Counted from the first letter of the stretch, positions 12,501-26,165 are shown. The stretch: DNA of 64,000 nt from Macrostomum hystrix (GCA_950097015.1 CATNEN010000038.1:15680001-15744000); one strand, 5' to 3'. A program made the numbers and translations. Notes: generated by a model not told the origin, from the sequence alone.

Positions 12501-15500
12501 GAGAGATGAGATAGTGGAGAGATGAGACAGTGGAGAGATGAGACAGTAGATAGATGAGACAGGTGGTGGATGAGACAGTGGAGAGATGAGACAGTGGATA
12601 GATGAGACAGTGGATAGATGAGACAGTGGAGAGATGAGACAGTGGAGAGATGAGACAGTGGAGAGATGAGACAGTAGATGGATGAGACAGTGGAGAGATG
12701 AGACAGTGGAGAGATGAGACAGTGGATAGATGAGAAAGTAGATAGATAACACAGTGGATAGATGAGACAGTGGATAGATGAGACAGTGGATAGATGAGAC
12801 AGTGGATAGATGAGACAGTGGAGAGATGAGACAGTAGATAGATGAGACAGTAGATAGATGAGACCGTGGATAGATGAGACAGTAGATAGATGAGACACTA
12901 GATAGATGAGACAGTGGATAGATGAGACAGTGGATAGATGAGACAGTAGATAGATGAGACAGTAGATTGATGAGACAGTGGAGAGATGAGACAGTAGATA
13001 GATGAGCCAGTAGATGGATCAGACAGTGGATAGATGAGACAGTAGATAGATGAGACACTAGATAGATGAGACAGTGGATAGATGAGACAGTGGAAAGATG
13101 AGACAGTAGATAGATGAGACAGTGGATAGATGAGACAGTGGAGAGATGAGACAGTGGATAGATGAGACAGTAGATGGATCAGACAGTGGATAGATGAGAC
13201 AGTAGATAGATGAGACAGTGGATAGATGAGACAGTGGAGAGATGAGACAGTGGAGAGATGAGACAGTGGATAGATGAGACAGTGGATAGATGAGACAGTA
13301 GATAGATGAGACAGTAGATAGATGAGACAGTGGAGAGATGAGACAGTAGATAGATGAGCCAGAAGATGGATCAGACAGTGGATAGATGAGACAGTAGATA
13401 GATGAGACACTAGATAGATGAGACAGTGGATAGATGAGACAGTGGAAAGATGAGACAGTAGATAGATGAGACAGTGGATAGATGAGACAGTGGAGAGATG
13501 AGACAGTGGATAGATGAGACAGTAGATGGATCAGACAGTGGATAGATGAGACAGTAGATAGATGAGACACTAGATAGATGAGACAGTGGATAGATGAGAC
13601 AGTGGATAGATGAGACAGTAGATAGATGAGACAATGGATAGATGAGACAGTGGATAGATGAGACAGTGGATAGATGAGACAGTGGATAGATAAGACAGTA
13701 GATAGATGAGACAGTAGATAGATGAGACAGTAGATAGATGAGACAGTAGATAGATGAGCCAGTAGATAGATGACACAGTGGACAGATGAGACAGTGGATA
13801 GATGAGACAGTAGATAGATGAGCCAGTAGATAGATGAGACAGTGGATAGATGAGACAGTAGATGGATGAGACAGTGGATAGATGAGACAGTGGAGAGATG
13901 AGACAGTGGATAGATGAGACAGTGGAGAGATGAGACAGTGGAGAGATGAGACAGTAGATAGATGAGACAGTAGATGGATGAGACAGTGGATAGATGAGAC
14001 AGTAGATGGATGAGACAGTGGAGAGATGAGACAGTGGATAGATGAGACAGTGGATAGATGAGACAGTGGAGAGATGAGACAATGGAGAGATGAGACAGTG
14101 GAGAGATGAGACAGTGGAGCGATGAGACAGTAGATAGATGAGACAGTAGATGGATGAGACAGTGGATAGATGAGACAGTGGATAGATGAGACAGTGGAGA
14201 GATGAGACAGTAGATAGATGAGACAGTAGATAGATGAGACAGTGGATAGATGAGACAGTGGAGAGATGAGACAGTGGATAGATGAGACAGTGGATAGATG
14301 AGACAGTGGATAGATGAGACAGTGGAGAGATGAGACAGTGGAGAGATGAGACAGTGGAGAGATGAGACAGTGGAGAGATGAGATAGTGGAGAGATGAGAC
14401 AGTAGATAGATGAGACAGTGGAGAGATGAGACAGTGGATAGATGAGACAGTGGATAGATAAGACAGTAGATAGATGAGACCGTGGATAGATGAGACAGTA
14501 GATGGATGAGACAGTGGAGAGATGAGACAGTGGATAGATAAGACAGTAGATTGATGAGACCGTGGATAGATGAGACAGTAGATGGATGAGACAGTGGAGA
14601 GATGAGACAGTGGAGAGATGAGACAGTGGAGAGATGAGACAGTGGAGAGATGAGACAGTGGAGAGATGAGACAGTGGAGAGATGAGACAGTGGAGAGATG
14701 AGACAGTGGAGAGATGCAACAGTAGATAGATGAGACAGTAGGTGGATTAGACAGTGGAGAGATGAGACAGTGGATAGATGAGACAGTGGATAGATGAGAC
14801 AGTGGAGAGATGAGACAGTGGAGAGATGAGACAGTGGAGAGATGAGACAGTAGATGGATGAGACAGTGGAGAGATGAGACAGTGGAGAGATGCAACAGTG
14901 GATAGATGAGACAGTAGATAGATGACACAGTGGATAGATGAGACAGTGGATAGATGAGACAGTGGATAGATGAGACAGTGGAGAGATGAGACAGTGGATA
15001 GATGAGACAGTGGATAGATGAGACAGTGGATAGATGAGACAGTATACAGATGAGACAATAGATAGATAAGACAGTAGATGGATGAGACAGTAGATAGATG
15101 AGACAGTAGATAGATGAGACCGTGGATAGATGAGACAGTAGATAGATGAGACAGTAGATAGATGAGACCGTGGATAGATGAGACAGTAGATGGATGAGAC
15201 AGTGGAGAGATGAGACAGTGGAGAGATGAGACAGTGGAGAGATGAGACAGTGGAGAGATGAGACAGTGGAGAGATGAGACAGTGGAGAGATGAGACAGTG
15301 GATAGATGAGACAGTGGATAGATGAGACAGTGGAGAGATGAGACAGTGGATAGATGAGACAGTAGATGGATCAGACAGTGGATAGATGAGACAGTAGATA
15401 GATGAGACACTAGATAGATGAGACAGTGGATAGATGAGACAGTGGATAGATGAGACAGTGGAGAGATGAGACAATGGAGAGATGAGACAGTGGATAGATG

Positions 15501-18500
15501 AGACAGTAGATGGATGAGACAGTGGATAGATGAGACAGTGGATAGATGAGACAGTGGAGAGATGAGACAGTAGATAGATGAGACAGTAGATAGATGAGAC
15601 AGTGGATAGATGAGACAGTGGAGAGATGAGACAGTGGATAGATGAGACAGTGGATAGATGAGACAGTGGATAGATGAGACAGTGGAGAGATGAGACAGTG
15701 GAGAGATGAGACAGTGGAGAGATGAGACAGTGGAGAGATGAGATAGTGGAGAGATGAGACAGTAGATAGATGAGACAGTGGAGAGATGAGACAGTGGATA
15801 GATGAGACAGTGGATAGATAAGACAGTAGATAGATGAGACCGTGGATAGATGAGACAGTAGATGGATGAGACAGTGGAGAGATGAGACAGTGGATAGATA
15901 AGACAGTAGATTGATGAGACCGTGGATAGATGAGACAGTAGATGGATGAGACAGTGGAGAGATGAGACAGTGGAGAGATGAGACAGTGGAGAGATGAGAC
16001 AGTGGAGAGATGAGACACTAGATAGATGAGACAGTGGAGAGATGAGACAGTGGAGAGATGAGACAGTGGAGAGATGCAACAGTAGATAGATGAGACAGTA
16101 GGTGGATTAGACAGTGGAGAGATGAGACAGTGGATAGATGAGACACTAGATAGATGAGACAGTGGATAGATGAGACAGTGGATAGATGAGACAGTGGAGA
16201 GATGAGACAGTGGATAGATGAGACAGTGGAGAGATGAGACAGTGGATAGATGAGACAGTAGATGGATCAGACAGTGGATAGATGACACAGTGGATAGATG
16301 AGACACTAGATAGATGAGACAGTGGATAGATGAGACAGTGGATAGATGAGACAGTGGATAGATGAGACAGTGGATAGATGAGACACTAGATAGATGAGAC
16401 AGTGGATAGATGAGACAGTGGATAGATGAGACAGTAGATAGATGAGACCGTGGATAGATGAGACAGTAGATGGATGAGACAGTGGAGAGATGAGACAGTG
16501 GAGAGATGAGACAGTGGAGAGATGAGACAGTGGAGAGATGAGACAGTGGAGAGATGAGACAGTGGAGAGATGAGACAGTGGAGAGATGAGACAGTGGAGA
16601 GATGAGACAGTGGAGAGATGAGCCAGTAGATAGATGACACAGTGGATAGATGAGACAGTGGATAGATGAGACAGTGGATAGATGAGACAGTGGATAGATG
16701 AGACAGTAGATAGATGAGACAGTAGATAGATGAGACAGTGGATAGATGAGACAGTAGATAGATGAGACAGTGGATAGATGAGACAGTGGAGAGATGAGAC
16801 AGTGGATAGAAGAGACAGTAGATAGATGAGACAATGGATAGATGAGACAGTGGATAGATGAGACAGTGGATAGATGAGACAGTGGATAGATGAGACAGTA
16901 GATAGATGAGACAGTAGATAGATGAGACAGTAGATAGATGAGACAGTAGATAGATGAGCCAGTAGATAGATGACACAGTGGATAGATGAGACAGTGGATA
17001 GATGAGACAGTAGATAGATGAGCCAGTAGATAGATGAGACAGTGGATAGATGAGACAGTAGATAGATGAGACAGTGGATAGATGAGACAGTGGAGAGATG
17101 AGACAGTGGAGAGATGAGACAGTAGATGGATCAGACAGTGGATAGATGAGACAGTAGATAGATGAGACACTAGATAGATGAGACAGTGGATAGATGAGAC
17201 AGTGGATAGATGAGACAGTGGAGAGATGAGACAGTGGATAGATGAGACAGTGGAGAGATGAGACAGTGGATAGATGAGACAGTAGATGGATCAGACAGTG
17301 GATAGATGAGACAGTAGATAGATGAGACACTAGATAGATGAGACAGTGGATAGATGAGACAGTAGATAGATGAGACACTAGATAGATGAGACAGTGGATA
17401 GATGAGACAGTGGATAGATGAGACAGTGGAGAGATGAGACAGTGGATAGATGAGACAGTGGAGAGATGAGACAGTGGATAGATGAGACAGTAGATGGATC
17501 AGACAGTGGATAGATGAGACAGTAGATAGATGAGACACTAGATAGATGAGACAGTGGATAGATGAGACAGTGGATAGATGAGACAGTGGATAGATGAGAC
17601 AGTGGATAGATGAGACACTAGATAGATGAGACAGTGGATAGATGAGACAGTGGATAGATGAGACAGTAGATAGATGAGACCGTGGATAGATGAGACAGTA
17701 GATGGATGAGACAGTGGAGAGATGAGACAGTGGAGAGATGAGACAGTGGAGAGATGAGACAGTGGAGAGATGAGACAGTGGAGAGATGAGACAGTGGAGA
17801 GATGAGACAGTGGAGAGATGAGACAGTGGAGAGATGAGACAGTGGAGAGATGAGCCAGTAGATAGATGACACAGTGGATAGATGAGACAGTGGATAGATG
17901 AGACAGTGGATAGATGAGACAGTGGATAGATGAGACAGTAGATAGATGAGACAGTAGATAGATGAGACAGTGGATAGATGAGACAGTAGATAGATGAGAC
18001 AGTGGATAGATGAGACAGTGGAGAGATGAGACAGTGGATAGAAGAGACAGTAGATAGATGAGACAATGGATAGATGAGACAGTGGATAGATGAGACAGTG
18101 GATAGATGAGACAGTGGATAGATGAGACAGTAGATAGATGAGACAGTAGATAGATGAGACAGTAGATAGATGAGACAGTAGATAGATGAGCCAGTAGATA
18201 GATGACACAGTGGATAGATGAGACAGTGGATAGATGAGACAGTAGATAGATGAGCCAGTAGATAGATGAGACAGTGGATAGATGAGACAGTAGATAGATG
18301 AGACAGTGGATAGATGAGACAGTGGAGAGATGAGACAGTGGAGAGATGAGACAGTAGATGGATCAGACAGTGGATAGATGAGACAGTAGATAGATGAGAC
18401 ACTAGATAGATGAGACAGTGGATAGATGAGACAGTGGATAGATGAGACAGTGGAGAGATGAGACAGTGGATAGATGAGACAGTGGAGAGATGAGACAGTG

Positions 18501-20515
18501 GATAGATGAGACAGTAGATGGATCAGACAGTGGATAGATGAGACAGTAGATAGATGAGACACTAGATAGATGAGACAGTGGATAGATGAGACAGTGGATA
18601 GATGAGACAGTGGATAGATGAGACAGTGGATAGATGAGACACTAGATTGATGAGACAGTGGATAGATGAGACAGTGGATAGATGAGACAGTAGATAGATG
18701 AGACCGTGGATAGATGAGACAGTAGATGGATGAGACAGTGGAGAGATGAGACAGTGGAGAGATGAGACAGTGGAGAGATGAGACAGTGGAGAGATGAGAC
18801 AGTGGAGAGATGAGACAGTGGAGAGATGAGACAGTGGAGAGATGAGACAGTGGAGAGATGAGACAGTGGAGAGATGAGCCAGTAGATAGATGACACAGTG
18901 GATAGATGAGACAGTGGATAGATGAGACAGTGGATAGATGAGACAGTGGATAGATGAGACAGTAGATAGATGAGACAGTAGATAGATGAGACAGTGGATA
19001 GATGAGACAGTAGATAGATGAGACAGTGGATAGATGAGACAGTGGAGAGATGAGACAGTGGATAGATGAGACAGTAGATGGATGAGACAGTGGATAGATG
19101 AGACAGTAGATAGATGAGACACTAGATAGATGAGACAGTGGATAGATGAGACAGTGGTTAGATGAGACAGTGGATAGATGAGACAGTGGAGAGATGAGAC
19201 AGTGGAGAGATGAGACAGTAGATAGATGAGACAGTAGATGGATGAGACAGTGGAGAGATGAGCCAGTAGATAGATGAGACAGTAGATAGATGAGACAATG
19301 GATAGATGAGACAGTGGATAGATGAGACAGTGGATAGATGAGACAGTGGATAGATGAGACAGTAGATAGATGAGACAGTAGATAGATGAGACAGTAGATA
19401 GATGAGACAGTAGATAGATGAGCCAGTAGATAGATGACACAGTGGATAGATGAGACAGTGGATAGATGAGACAGTAGATAGATGAGCCAGTAGATAGATG
19501 AGACAGTGGATAGATGAGACAGTAGATAGATGAGACAGTGGATAGATGAGACAGTGGAGAGATGAGACAGTGGAGAGATGAGACAGTAGATGGATCAGAC
19601 AGTGGATAGATGAGACAGTAGATAGATGAGACACTAGATAGATGAGACAGTGGATAGATGAGACAGTGGATAGATGAGACAGTGGAGAGATGAGACAGTG
19701 GATAGATGAGACAGTGGAGAGATGAGACAGTGGATAGATGAGACAGTAGATGGATCAGACAGTGGATAGATGAGACAGTAGATAGATGAGACACTAGATA
19801 GATGAGACAGTGGATAGATGAGACAGTAGATAGATGAGACAGTGGATAGATGAGACAGTGGAGAGATGAGACAGTGGATAGATGAGACAGTAGATGGATG
19901 AGACAGTGGATAGATGAGACAGTAGATAGATGAGACACTAGATAGATGAGACAGTGGATAGATGAGACAGTGGATAGATGAGACAGTGGATAGATGAGAC
20001 AGTGGAGAGATGAGACAGTGGAGAGATGAGACAGTAGATAGATGAGACAGTGGAGAGATGAGACAGTGGAGAGATGAGACAGTGGAGAGATGAGACAGTG
20101 GAGAGATGAGACAGTGGAGAGATGAGACAGTAGATAGATGAGACAGTAGATAGATGAGACAGTGGATAGATGAGACCGTGGATAGATGAGACCGTGGATA
20201 GATGAGACAGTAGATGGATTAGACAGTGGAGAGATGAGACCGTGGATAGATGAGACAGTGGAGAGATGAGACAGTGGAGGGATGAGACAGTGGAGAGATG
20301 AGACAGTGGAGAGATGAGACAGTGGAGAGATGAAACAGTGGAGAGATGAGACAGTAGATAGATGAGACCGTGGATAGATGAGACCGTGGATAGATGAGAC
20401 AGTAGATGGATTAGACAGTGGAGAGATGAGACAGTGGAGAGATGAGACAGTGGAGAGATGAGACAGTGGAGAGATGAGACAGTGGAGAGATGAGACAGTG
20501 GAGAGATGAGACAGG
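6594..20515. repeat. 13.9-kb satellite of 16-bp units with higher-order repeats
   Basis: Roughly 870 tandem copies of GAGAGATGAGACAGTG and its GATAGATGAGACAGTG variant. Marker variants show higher-order structure: the block from about 9541 recurs exactly 1,440 bases later (90 units) as far as about 12670, and markers near 16449, 17681 and 18705 are spaced 1,232 and 1,024 bases apart (77 and 64 units). The unit is not a multiple of three and contains no stop on the minus strand, so all three minus frames stay open and give giant meaningless Ser/His/Leu/Cys reading frames. The right edge stops about 60 bases before an orphan TNF-like exon. Confidence 0.98.
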
Positions 20516-20576
20516 GTAGATATGAGCAGGAGAAATATGGTGCAGGGTTGTTATTTACTGCTGTCCTGCTCCACAG

Positions 20577-20711
20577 CTTTGGCAATCAAACCCTGGTCTC
20601 ACAGAGCTGTTCATGAAAGCCATGAACTCTTCATCATCTGTCAATGGCACAGTCGGTTGGAGGCAAAGACAAAATAATGGGCTCAAAATGAGCTGCTCAT
20701 TTGGAAACTGA
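20577..20711 (+). pseudogene. orphan TNF-like terminal exon
   Basis: After a good pyrimidine-rich acceptor (CTGTCCTGCTCCACAG) the phase-0 frame reads 44 codons and ends in NNGLKMSCSFGN and a stop. The ending resembles the last strand of gene D (THIGLSCFF), and a phase-0 terminal exon matches genes A, B and D. It is about half the length of their terminal exons (78-85 residues), and no upstream exons are visible because the 16-bp satellite begins right beside it. I read it as the remnant of a ligand gene overrun or deleted by the satellite. The homology rests on short motifs. Confidence 0.35.
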
Positions 20712-21055
20712 GAACAGCTGTCTCAATATGTGCCTGCGGTTGGTCTCAATTACAATACGAGTAAGCTGCAACTCTCCGATGGAGTTCGCTACTGGCGTCG
20801 ATTTCAATAGAACTAAAGGCGCCATACGCTGTGGTAATCTGGCAGTAATTTACGTTGCAAATATATTGCACAAAGCGATACAACTGCTTCAACAAAAAAC
20901 TGCTTTTTCTCTCTGATTGTTTTGACTCTGCTTACATTGGGTCGGCTAAGTGCGGCCAATAAGACTTATCACGTGATCTCTTAGTTCGAAATTCGCCTGC
21001 CGCCGTGGCCAACCCACCCCCAGACAACAAGGTTGTTAGAATACGGCTTATTGCC

Positions 21056-21065
21056 TAATAAAAGG
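21056..21065 (+). promoter_or_regulatory. TATA-like box, gene B
   Basis: TAATAAAAGG lies about 65 bases before the first ATG of gene B. The corresponding position in the inverted pseudogene copy reads GATAAAAATG. A 17-bp block with a CACGTG core (20970-20986) lies upstream and is also kept in the pseudogene copy. Confidence 0.35.
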
Positions 21066-21124
21066 CTCACGAAGGCAATTGTAGAGGTGCCATCTAGTTG
21101 TTAGAGTTGCTTGCTAAGAACACT

Positions 21125-24100
21125 ATGAATAGTAACGGCATGGATAGTAACGGCATGAATAGTAACGGCATTATTATTTACGAGAAGCCATTTCGGAGGC
21201 CGCGACGTTGGGCTAGAAGAAGTAGATGCACTAGCGAGAAACTCTGTGTACTTCAAAAAGTTTTATATTCGATTTTACTAATAGTTGCTGTTATAGACAT
21301 TGCGGTCATCTACAAGCTGTTGCTGTCTTGTCAGCAAGAAATCGTGAGTTCATTTTAGATGCTTTTCGATTTTCAGTTTGCGTGCGCAATATGATAACTG
21401 ATTGTTTCTGTGTGTGAAATCTGGAATCGAATCCCGGACCTTTAAGTGGTGATTCCGACGCTCAACCTCTTTTTATACATAACAATTAATATATATATAT
21501 TACTTACAATCCACTGTTAGCAGTCATTCTAAAATTTTTGTCGAATAATCTTACTGCCTGCTAAGTGACGTATTAAAGACAGAGGAGACATGACGGGAGA
21601 GATGAGACATGCGAGAAATACTGGGAGAGATGAGACATGAGAGAAATAATGGGAGAGACGAGACATGCGAGAAACAATGGGAGAGATGAGACATGGGAGA
21701 AATAATGGGAGAGATGAGACATGCGAGAAACAATGGGAGAGATGAGACATGGGAGAAACAATGGGAGAGATGAGACATGGGAGAAATAATGGGAGAGATG
21801 AGACATGCGAGAAACAATGGGAGAGATGAGACATGCGAGAAACAATGGGAGAGATGAGACATGGGAGAAATAATGGGAGAGATGAGACATGCGAGAAACA
21901 ATGGGAGAGATGAGACATGGGAGAAATAATGGGAGAGATGAGACATGCGAGAAACAATGGGAGAGATGAGACATGGGAGAAATACTGGGAGAGATGAGAC
22001 ATGGGAGAAATAATGGGAGAGATGAGACATGGGAGAAATAATGGGAGAGATGAGACATGCGAGAAATACTGGGAGAGATGAGACATGAGAGAAATAATGG
22101 GAGAGACGAGACATGCGAGAAACAATGGGAGAGATGAGACATGGGAGAAATAATGGGAGAGATGAGACATGCGAGAAACAATGGGAGAGATGAGACATGG
22201 GAGAAATAATGGGAGAGATGAGACATGGGAGAAATAATGTGAGAGACGACGGGAGAGATGATACATAGGAGAGAGGAGAAATTGAGAGACGAGATGTAAA
22301 GTGTAGAGATGTGACATAAAAGAGATGAGACAAAGGAGAGACGAGACAGTTGAGAGATTAGATTGTGGAGAGATAAGACATTTAAGTTAAGAACCAAATG
22401 TAAAATTCGTATGAGTTAAAATTCTTAGAATTGTCTGACAGCTAATTTCGTGAGTTAGCTCGTAATACTAACGACTATGTCTTTGAGCTGCTCAAACCGA
22501 GCTCAACTTGGTACTCTGAATACTCGCAGTTCACATTCACGAGTCGCACAAGAAAAAATTACAATGCCCAGCAGAGAGACTTTGCTTTTGGCTTGTCACA
22601 CCACAACCCTATTTAACTTAAGGCTAAAAAGTGGCGTCGCAAACTGTTTAACCATATTAGGTAAGACGCCCGTTTGACAAGTAGAATTAAAAAACTTGAC
22701 ATTGTACTAAGTACTGAGTTATTAAAATTTTATTTACCACGGAGTACTTACTTTTTGCAGTTTTTTAGAATTAAAAGCATTTTTTACGGCTTGCAAATGT
22801 AGTTGGTAATAGCAATGTGTAATAGAAATTACCAATATTACCAATTACCAATTACCAATTACCAATTACCAATTACCAATTACCAATTACCAAATACCAA
22901 TCTTACCAATTACCAATTACCAATTACCAATTACCAATTACCAATTACCAATTACCAATATTACCAATTACCAATATTACCAATTACTAATTACCAATAT
23001 TACCAATATTACCAATTACCAATTACCAATTACCAATTACCAGTTACCAATATTACCAATTACCAATTACCAATTACCCACATTTTCTCTTTTTCTTCTG
23101 TATCTTCTAAAATATTCTGCTCATCGACATAAATATCCAAAACACAGGCTAAAACTTTCCACTCTATACCATGAGAAAGCTTCCACAGTCACAAACAATC
23201 GGCATCGTCAGATATTCAAGGATTTTCGTCGGGGTGTCTTGTGGCGAAAAACCTCAAAATAGATATAATGTAGGCTTTATTGTTGATTATACTGCTGAGC
23301 CAATGTTGGAACTCGGTAAAAATTTCGCTAACTCTTTCATAGGTCAGTAATGAGACTGTTGTGCACCGAAAATGTGACGCGAATTGTTCCATTCCAATGA
23401 CTCCCCGCACTTGCAACGTGTCCTAGGTACAGCTGCGCTTGAATAGCCGAAATATGACCGATTGTCCGAGTGAAACGAAGGAAAACTGCAAGACCGAGAA
23501 AAATATGATCAAATATCATGGCAAAGGAAACCGTAGGTTATTATTTCTCTTCTTCTTTCACTGATTCCCTACTCATAGAACATTGTAACTAGCGCAAGCA
23601 AAGCTTGTAGAAACCGACGTTCGCATCGGCCCGTTCATCTGCGAGCCGCAGGAAGAATGCAACAAGATGATTGTTCTCAGCTCTGATGGATCTGCTGTGC
23701 GCGTGACAAAAGCGATGGAGCTGAGAATTTGGGGCATGGTAAAACTATAATGATCATTTTTGTTTTCACTGCATTCCAGTCTCCTTTTACTCAGAAGTAT
23801 GGGCTGTGATTAGGGGGGGGGGTGGCAGAGCGGTCTGACGTGTTTGCCTCTCGCACCAACGTCCCTAAGCTCGATTCCGCGGCGAGGCCACATTTATTTG
23901 GGTGCAGTCGCAGAGTGATGGTTTGATTTACGCCCTTGAGGGCCAGCCTCCAAGGCACAGTGGCAGTGTACACTGACGGACGATGAGAAAGTCAAGGCAG
24001 ATGAAGACACCTGTGAGAGCGTATGCCTGCGTACAGTATCTGTGAGCGCGTGTGCTCAGGAGTCAGCGAAATGGGCAGAAATGCCTCCACGCTGGCTGCG

Positions 24101-24678
24101 GGTCTATAGTGTGTCATCAAATGATGCTCCATTGCCCGCAGCCCTCCTGCAGTTATTATTATTATTAAGGGCTGTGATTTGGCAGTGGTTCCATTCCACG
24201 GCGATTGTCGTGCGATTTGCGCTCATAAGGACCAACCTCCCCAGAGGCACAAAAGTAGCATGTCAGTCGTACTTTAGTTAATCCAATCTATCCAACCAGT
24301 GATAGCTGGTCTAGAAGGTCTCGTGCCCCAGTCCCTGGACTGTATAGCTGAGCGCCTTTTAGGTACGTCGATGAGTGATTCAAAGACTGCAGACGGCCTT
24401 CCACTGAATTTGATTAGCAACCTCACGTGCCACCTTTGTAGGTGCGATTTGTTAGCAAAAACAGTCAAAGATTTACAGTCAAACTAAAGGCTAATAATGG
24501 CACCTTTAACGAAAGCCATTGGAAGATGAGCGAAGGAGATAATGCAACTTTTCCGGTAGTCGCCATCGCCTCACTAAAAGAAGGCGACATTTTATCAATG
24601 GAGCTGAATATGAAAGATGGGTACAATTTGGACGCATCGGCCGATGAGACTGAAATTAAGATTGACTTTAGGTATTAA
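21125..24678 (+). CDS. TNF-like type II membrane ligand (gene B), four exons
   Basis: Exons: 21125-21343, 22459-22660 (5' border uncertain), 23611-23738, 24442-24678; phases 0, 1, 0; about 261 residues. Exon 1 opens with three MNSNG/MDSNG repeats from a 15-bp DNA repeat, then an Arg-rich patch and a membrane helix (about residues 47-69). Exon 3 (RIGPFICEPQEECNKM) aligns with gene D (ILGPFACQSDSRNICDRM). Exon 4 has SLKEGDILSMELNM then ETEIKIDFRY, the closing strands of a TNF-like jelly roll, and three N-glycosylation sites. The Gly-Tyr-Ala-Gln motif is replaced by ELRIWGM. Exon 2 has the expected two Cys, but its acceptor is weak and exon 2 could start later. A ghost terminal exon between exons 2 and 3 raises the possibility that exons 1-2 and 3-4 come from two fused genes. 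Confidence 0.6.
21422..21475 (-). mobile_element. SINE family A, head fragment
   Basis: Only the reversed tRNA-like head remains (GGAATCGAATCCCGGACCTT and the region after it) inside intron 1 of gene B. Confidence 0.6.
21588..22260. repeat. 28-bp minisatellite in intron 1 of gene B
   Basis: About 24 units of GAGACATGCGAGAAACAATG plus GGAGAGAT and close variants. It is the same unit, in the same orientation, as the array at 4884-5497, which follows gene A. Degenerate single units continue to about 22380. Confidence 0.95.
22829..23080. repeat. 7-bp ACCAATT microsatellite
   Basis: About 35 copies of ATTACCA with some ATATTACCA variants in intron 2 of gene B. It stops exactly where similarity to the terminal exon of gene E begins. 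Confidence 0.95.
23081..23300 (+). pseudogene. ghost of an E-like terminal exon and 3' flank
   Basis: The codons HIFSFSSVSSKIFCSST and stop align with TYIFLHLVKHSTNRH and stop at the end of gene E. The similarity continues past both stops for about 150 bases, for example AAAACACAGGCTAAAAC against GAACACACGCTAAGATT and TTTTCGTCGGGGT against TTCTCGTCGGGGT. The upstream part of the exon has been replaced by the ACCAATT array. It is a dead relic within intron 2 of gene B. Confidence 0.5.
23812..24168 (+). mobile_element. SINE family B, full length with 11-bp target duplication
   Basis: A 357-bp element flanked by perfect direct repeats GGGCTGTGATT (23801-23811 and 24169-24179). The head has a pol III A box (TGGCAGAGCGG, 23823-23833) and a B-box-like AGCTCGATTCC (23868-23878), so a tRNA-derived promoter. 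The tail is an ATT repeat. The target duplication shows LINE-type insertion into intron 3 of gene B. This is the reference copy for the family here. Confidence 0.9.
24180..24262 (+). mobile_element. SINE family B, old fragment
   Basis: A diverged piece with GGCAG near its start, then a GATTCC-like GCGA stretch and AAGGACCAACCTCCCCAGAG, matching parts of the family head and body. It lies just right of the younger full-length copy. Confidence 0.5.
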
Positions 24679-24744
24679 TAATACCATCAGATTTGAGTTG
24701 TGCGACTTCAGAAGGTTGACTCAATTTAACGCCCTGCGAGCTAA

Positions 24745-26165
24745 AGGGAGATGAGATCAGACAGGAGAGATGAGAACAGTGGACAGATGAGACTGGGGAG
24801 AGATAAGTCTGGGAGAGATGAGACAGGGGAGAGAAGAGACAGTGGACAGATGAGACAGAGGAGAGATGAGACAGGGGAGGGAGAGATGAGACAGGGGAGA
24901 GATGAGACATTGGAGAGATGAGACATTGGAGAGATGAGACAGGGGAGAGATGAGAAATTGGAGAGATGAGACATTGGAGAGATGAGACAGGGGAGAGATG
25001 AGACAGGGGAGAGATGAGACATTGGAGAGATGAGACATTGGAGAGATGAGACAGGGGAGAGATGAGACAGGGGAGAGATGAGACATTAGAGAGATGAGAC
25101 AGGGGAGAGATGAGACATTGGAGAGATGAGACATTGGAGAGATGAGACAGGGGAGAGATGAGACATTGGAGAGATGAGACAGGGGAGGGAGAGATGAGAC
25201 AGGGGAGAGATGAGACAGGGGAGAGATGAGACATTAGAGAGATGAGACAAGGGAGAGATGAGACATTAGAGAGATGAGACAGGGGAGAGATGAGACATTG
25301 GAGAGATGAGACATTGGAGAGATGAGACAGGGGAGAGATGAGACATTGGAGAGATGAGACAGGGGAGGGAGAGATGAGACAGGGGAGAGATGAGACATTG
25401 GAGAGATGAGACATTGGAGAGATGAGACAGGGGAGAGATGAGACAGGGGAGAGATGAGACAGGGGAGAGATGAGACAGGGGAGAGATGAGACAGGGGAGA
25501 GATGAGACAGGGGAGAGATGAGACAGGGGAGAGATGAGACAGGGGAGGGAGAGATGAGACAGGGGAGAGATGAGACATTGGAGAGATGAGACATTGGAGA
25601 GATGAGACATTGGAGAGATGAGACAGGGGAGAGATGAGACATTGGAGAGATGAGACATTGGAGAGATGAGACATTGGAGAGATGAGACAGGGGAGAGATG
25701 AGACATTGGAGAGATGAGACATTGGAGAGATCAGACAGGGGAGAGATGAGACATTGGAGAGATGAGACAGGGGAGGGAGAGATGAGACAGGGGAGAGATG
25801 AGACATTGGAGAGATGAGACATTGGAGAGATGAGACAGGGGAGAGATGAGACATTGGAGAGATGAGACATTGGAGAGATGAGACATTGGAGAGATGAGAC
25901 ATTGGAGAGATGAGACAGGGGAGAGATGAGACAGGGGAGAGATGAGACAGGGGAGAGATGAGACAGGGGAGAGATGAGACATTGGAGAGATGAGACATTG
26001 GAGAGATGAGACAGGGGAGAGATGAGACAGGGGAGAGATGAGACAGGGGAGAGATGAGACAGGGGAGAGATGAGACATTGGAGAGATGAGACAGGGGAGA
26101 GATGAGACAGGGGAGAGATGAGACAGGGGAGAGATGAGACAGGGGAGAGATGAGACAGGGCAGAA
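24745..26165. repeat. 16-bp minisatellite immediately 3' of gene B
   Basis: About 88 units of GAGAGATGAGACAGGG and GAGAGATGAGACATTG. It starts about 65 bases after the stop of gene B. Its irregular left edge (24745-24850) is also present, inverted, at 30070-30175. Confidence 0.97.

Noticed and set aside
6594-20515. Giant minus-strand open frames (up to about 1,500 codons) of Ser/His/Leu/Cys-rich repeats
   Set aside because: The 16-bp unit has no stop in any minus-strand frame, so every frame stays open. No start context, splice signals or codon conservation.
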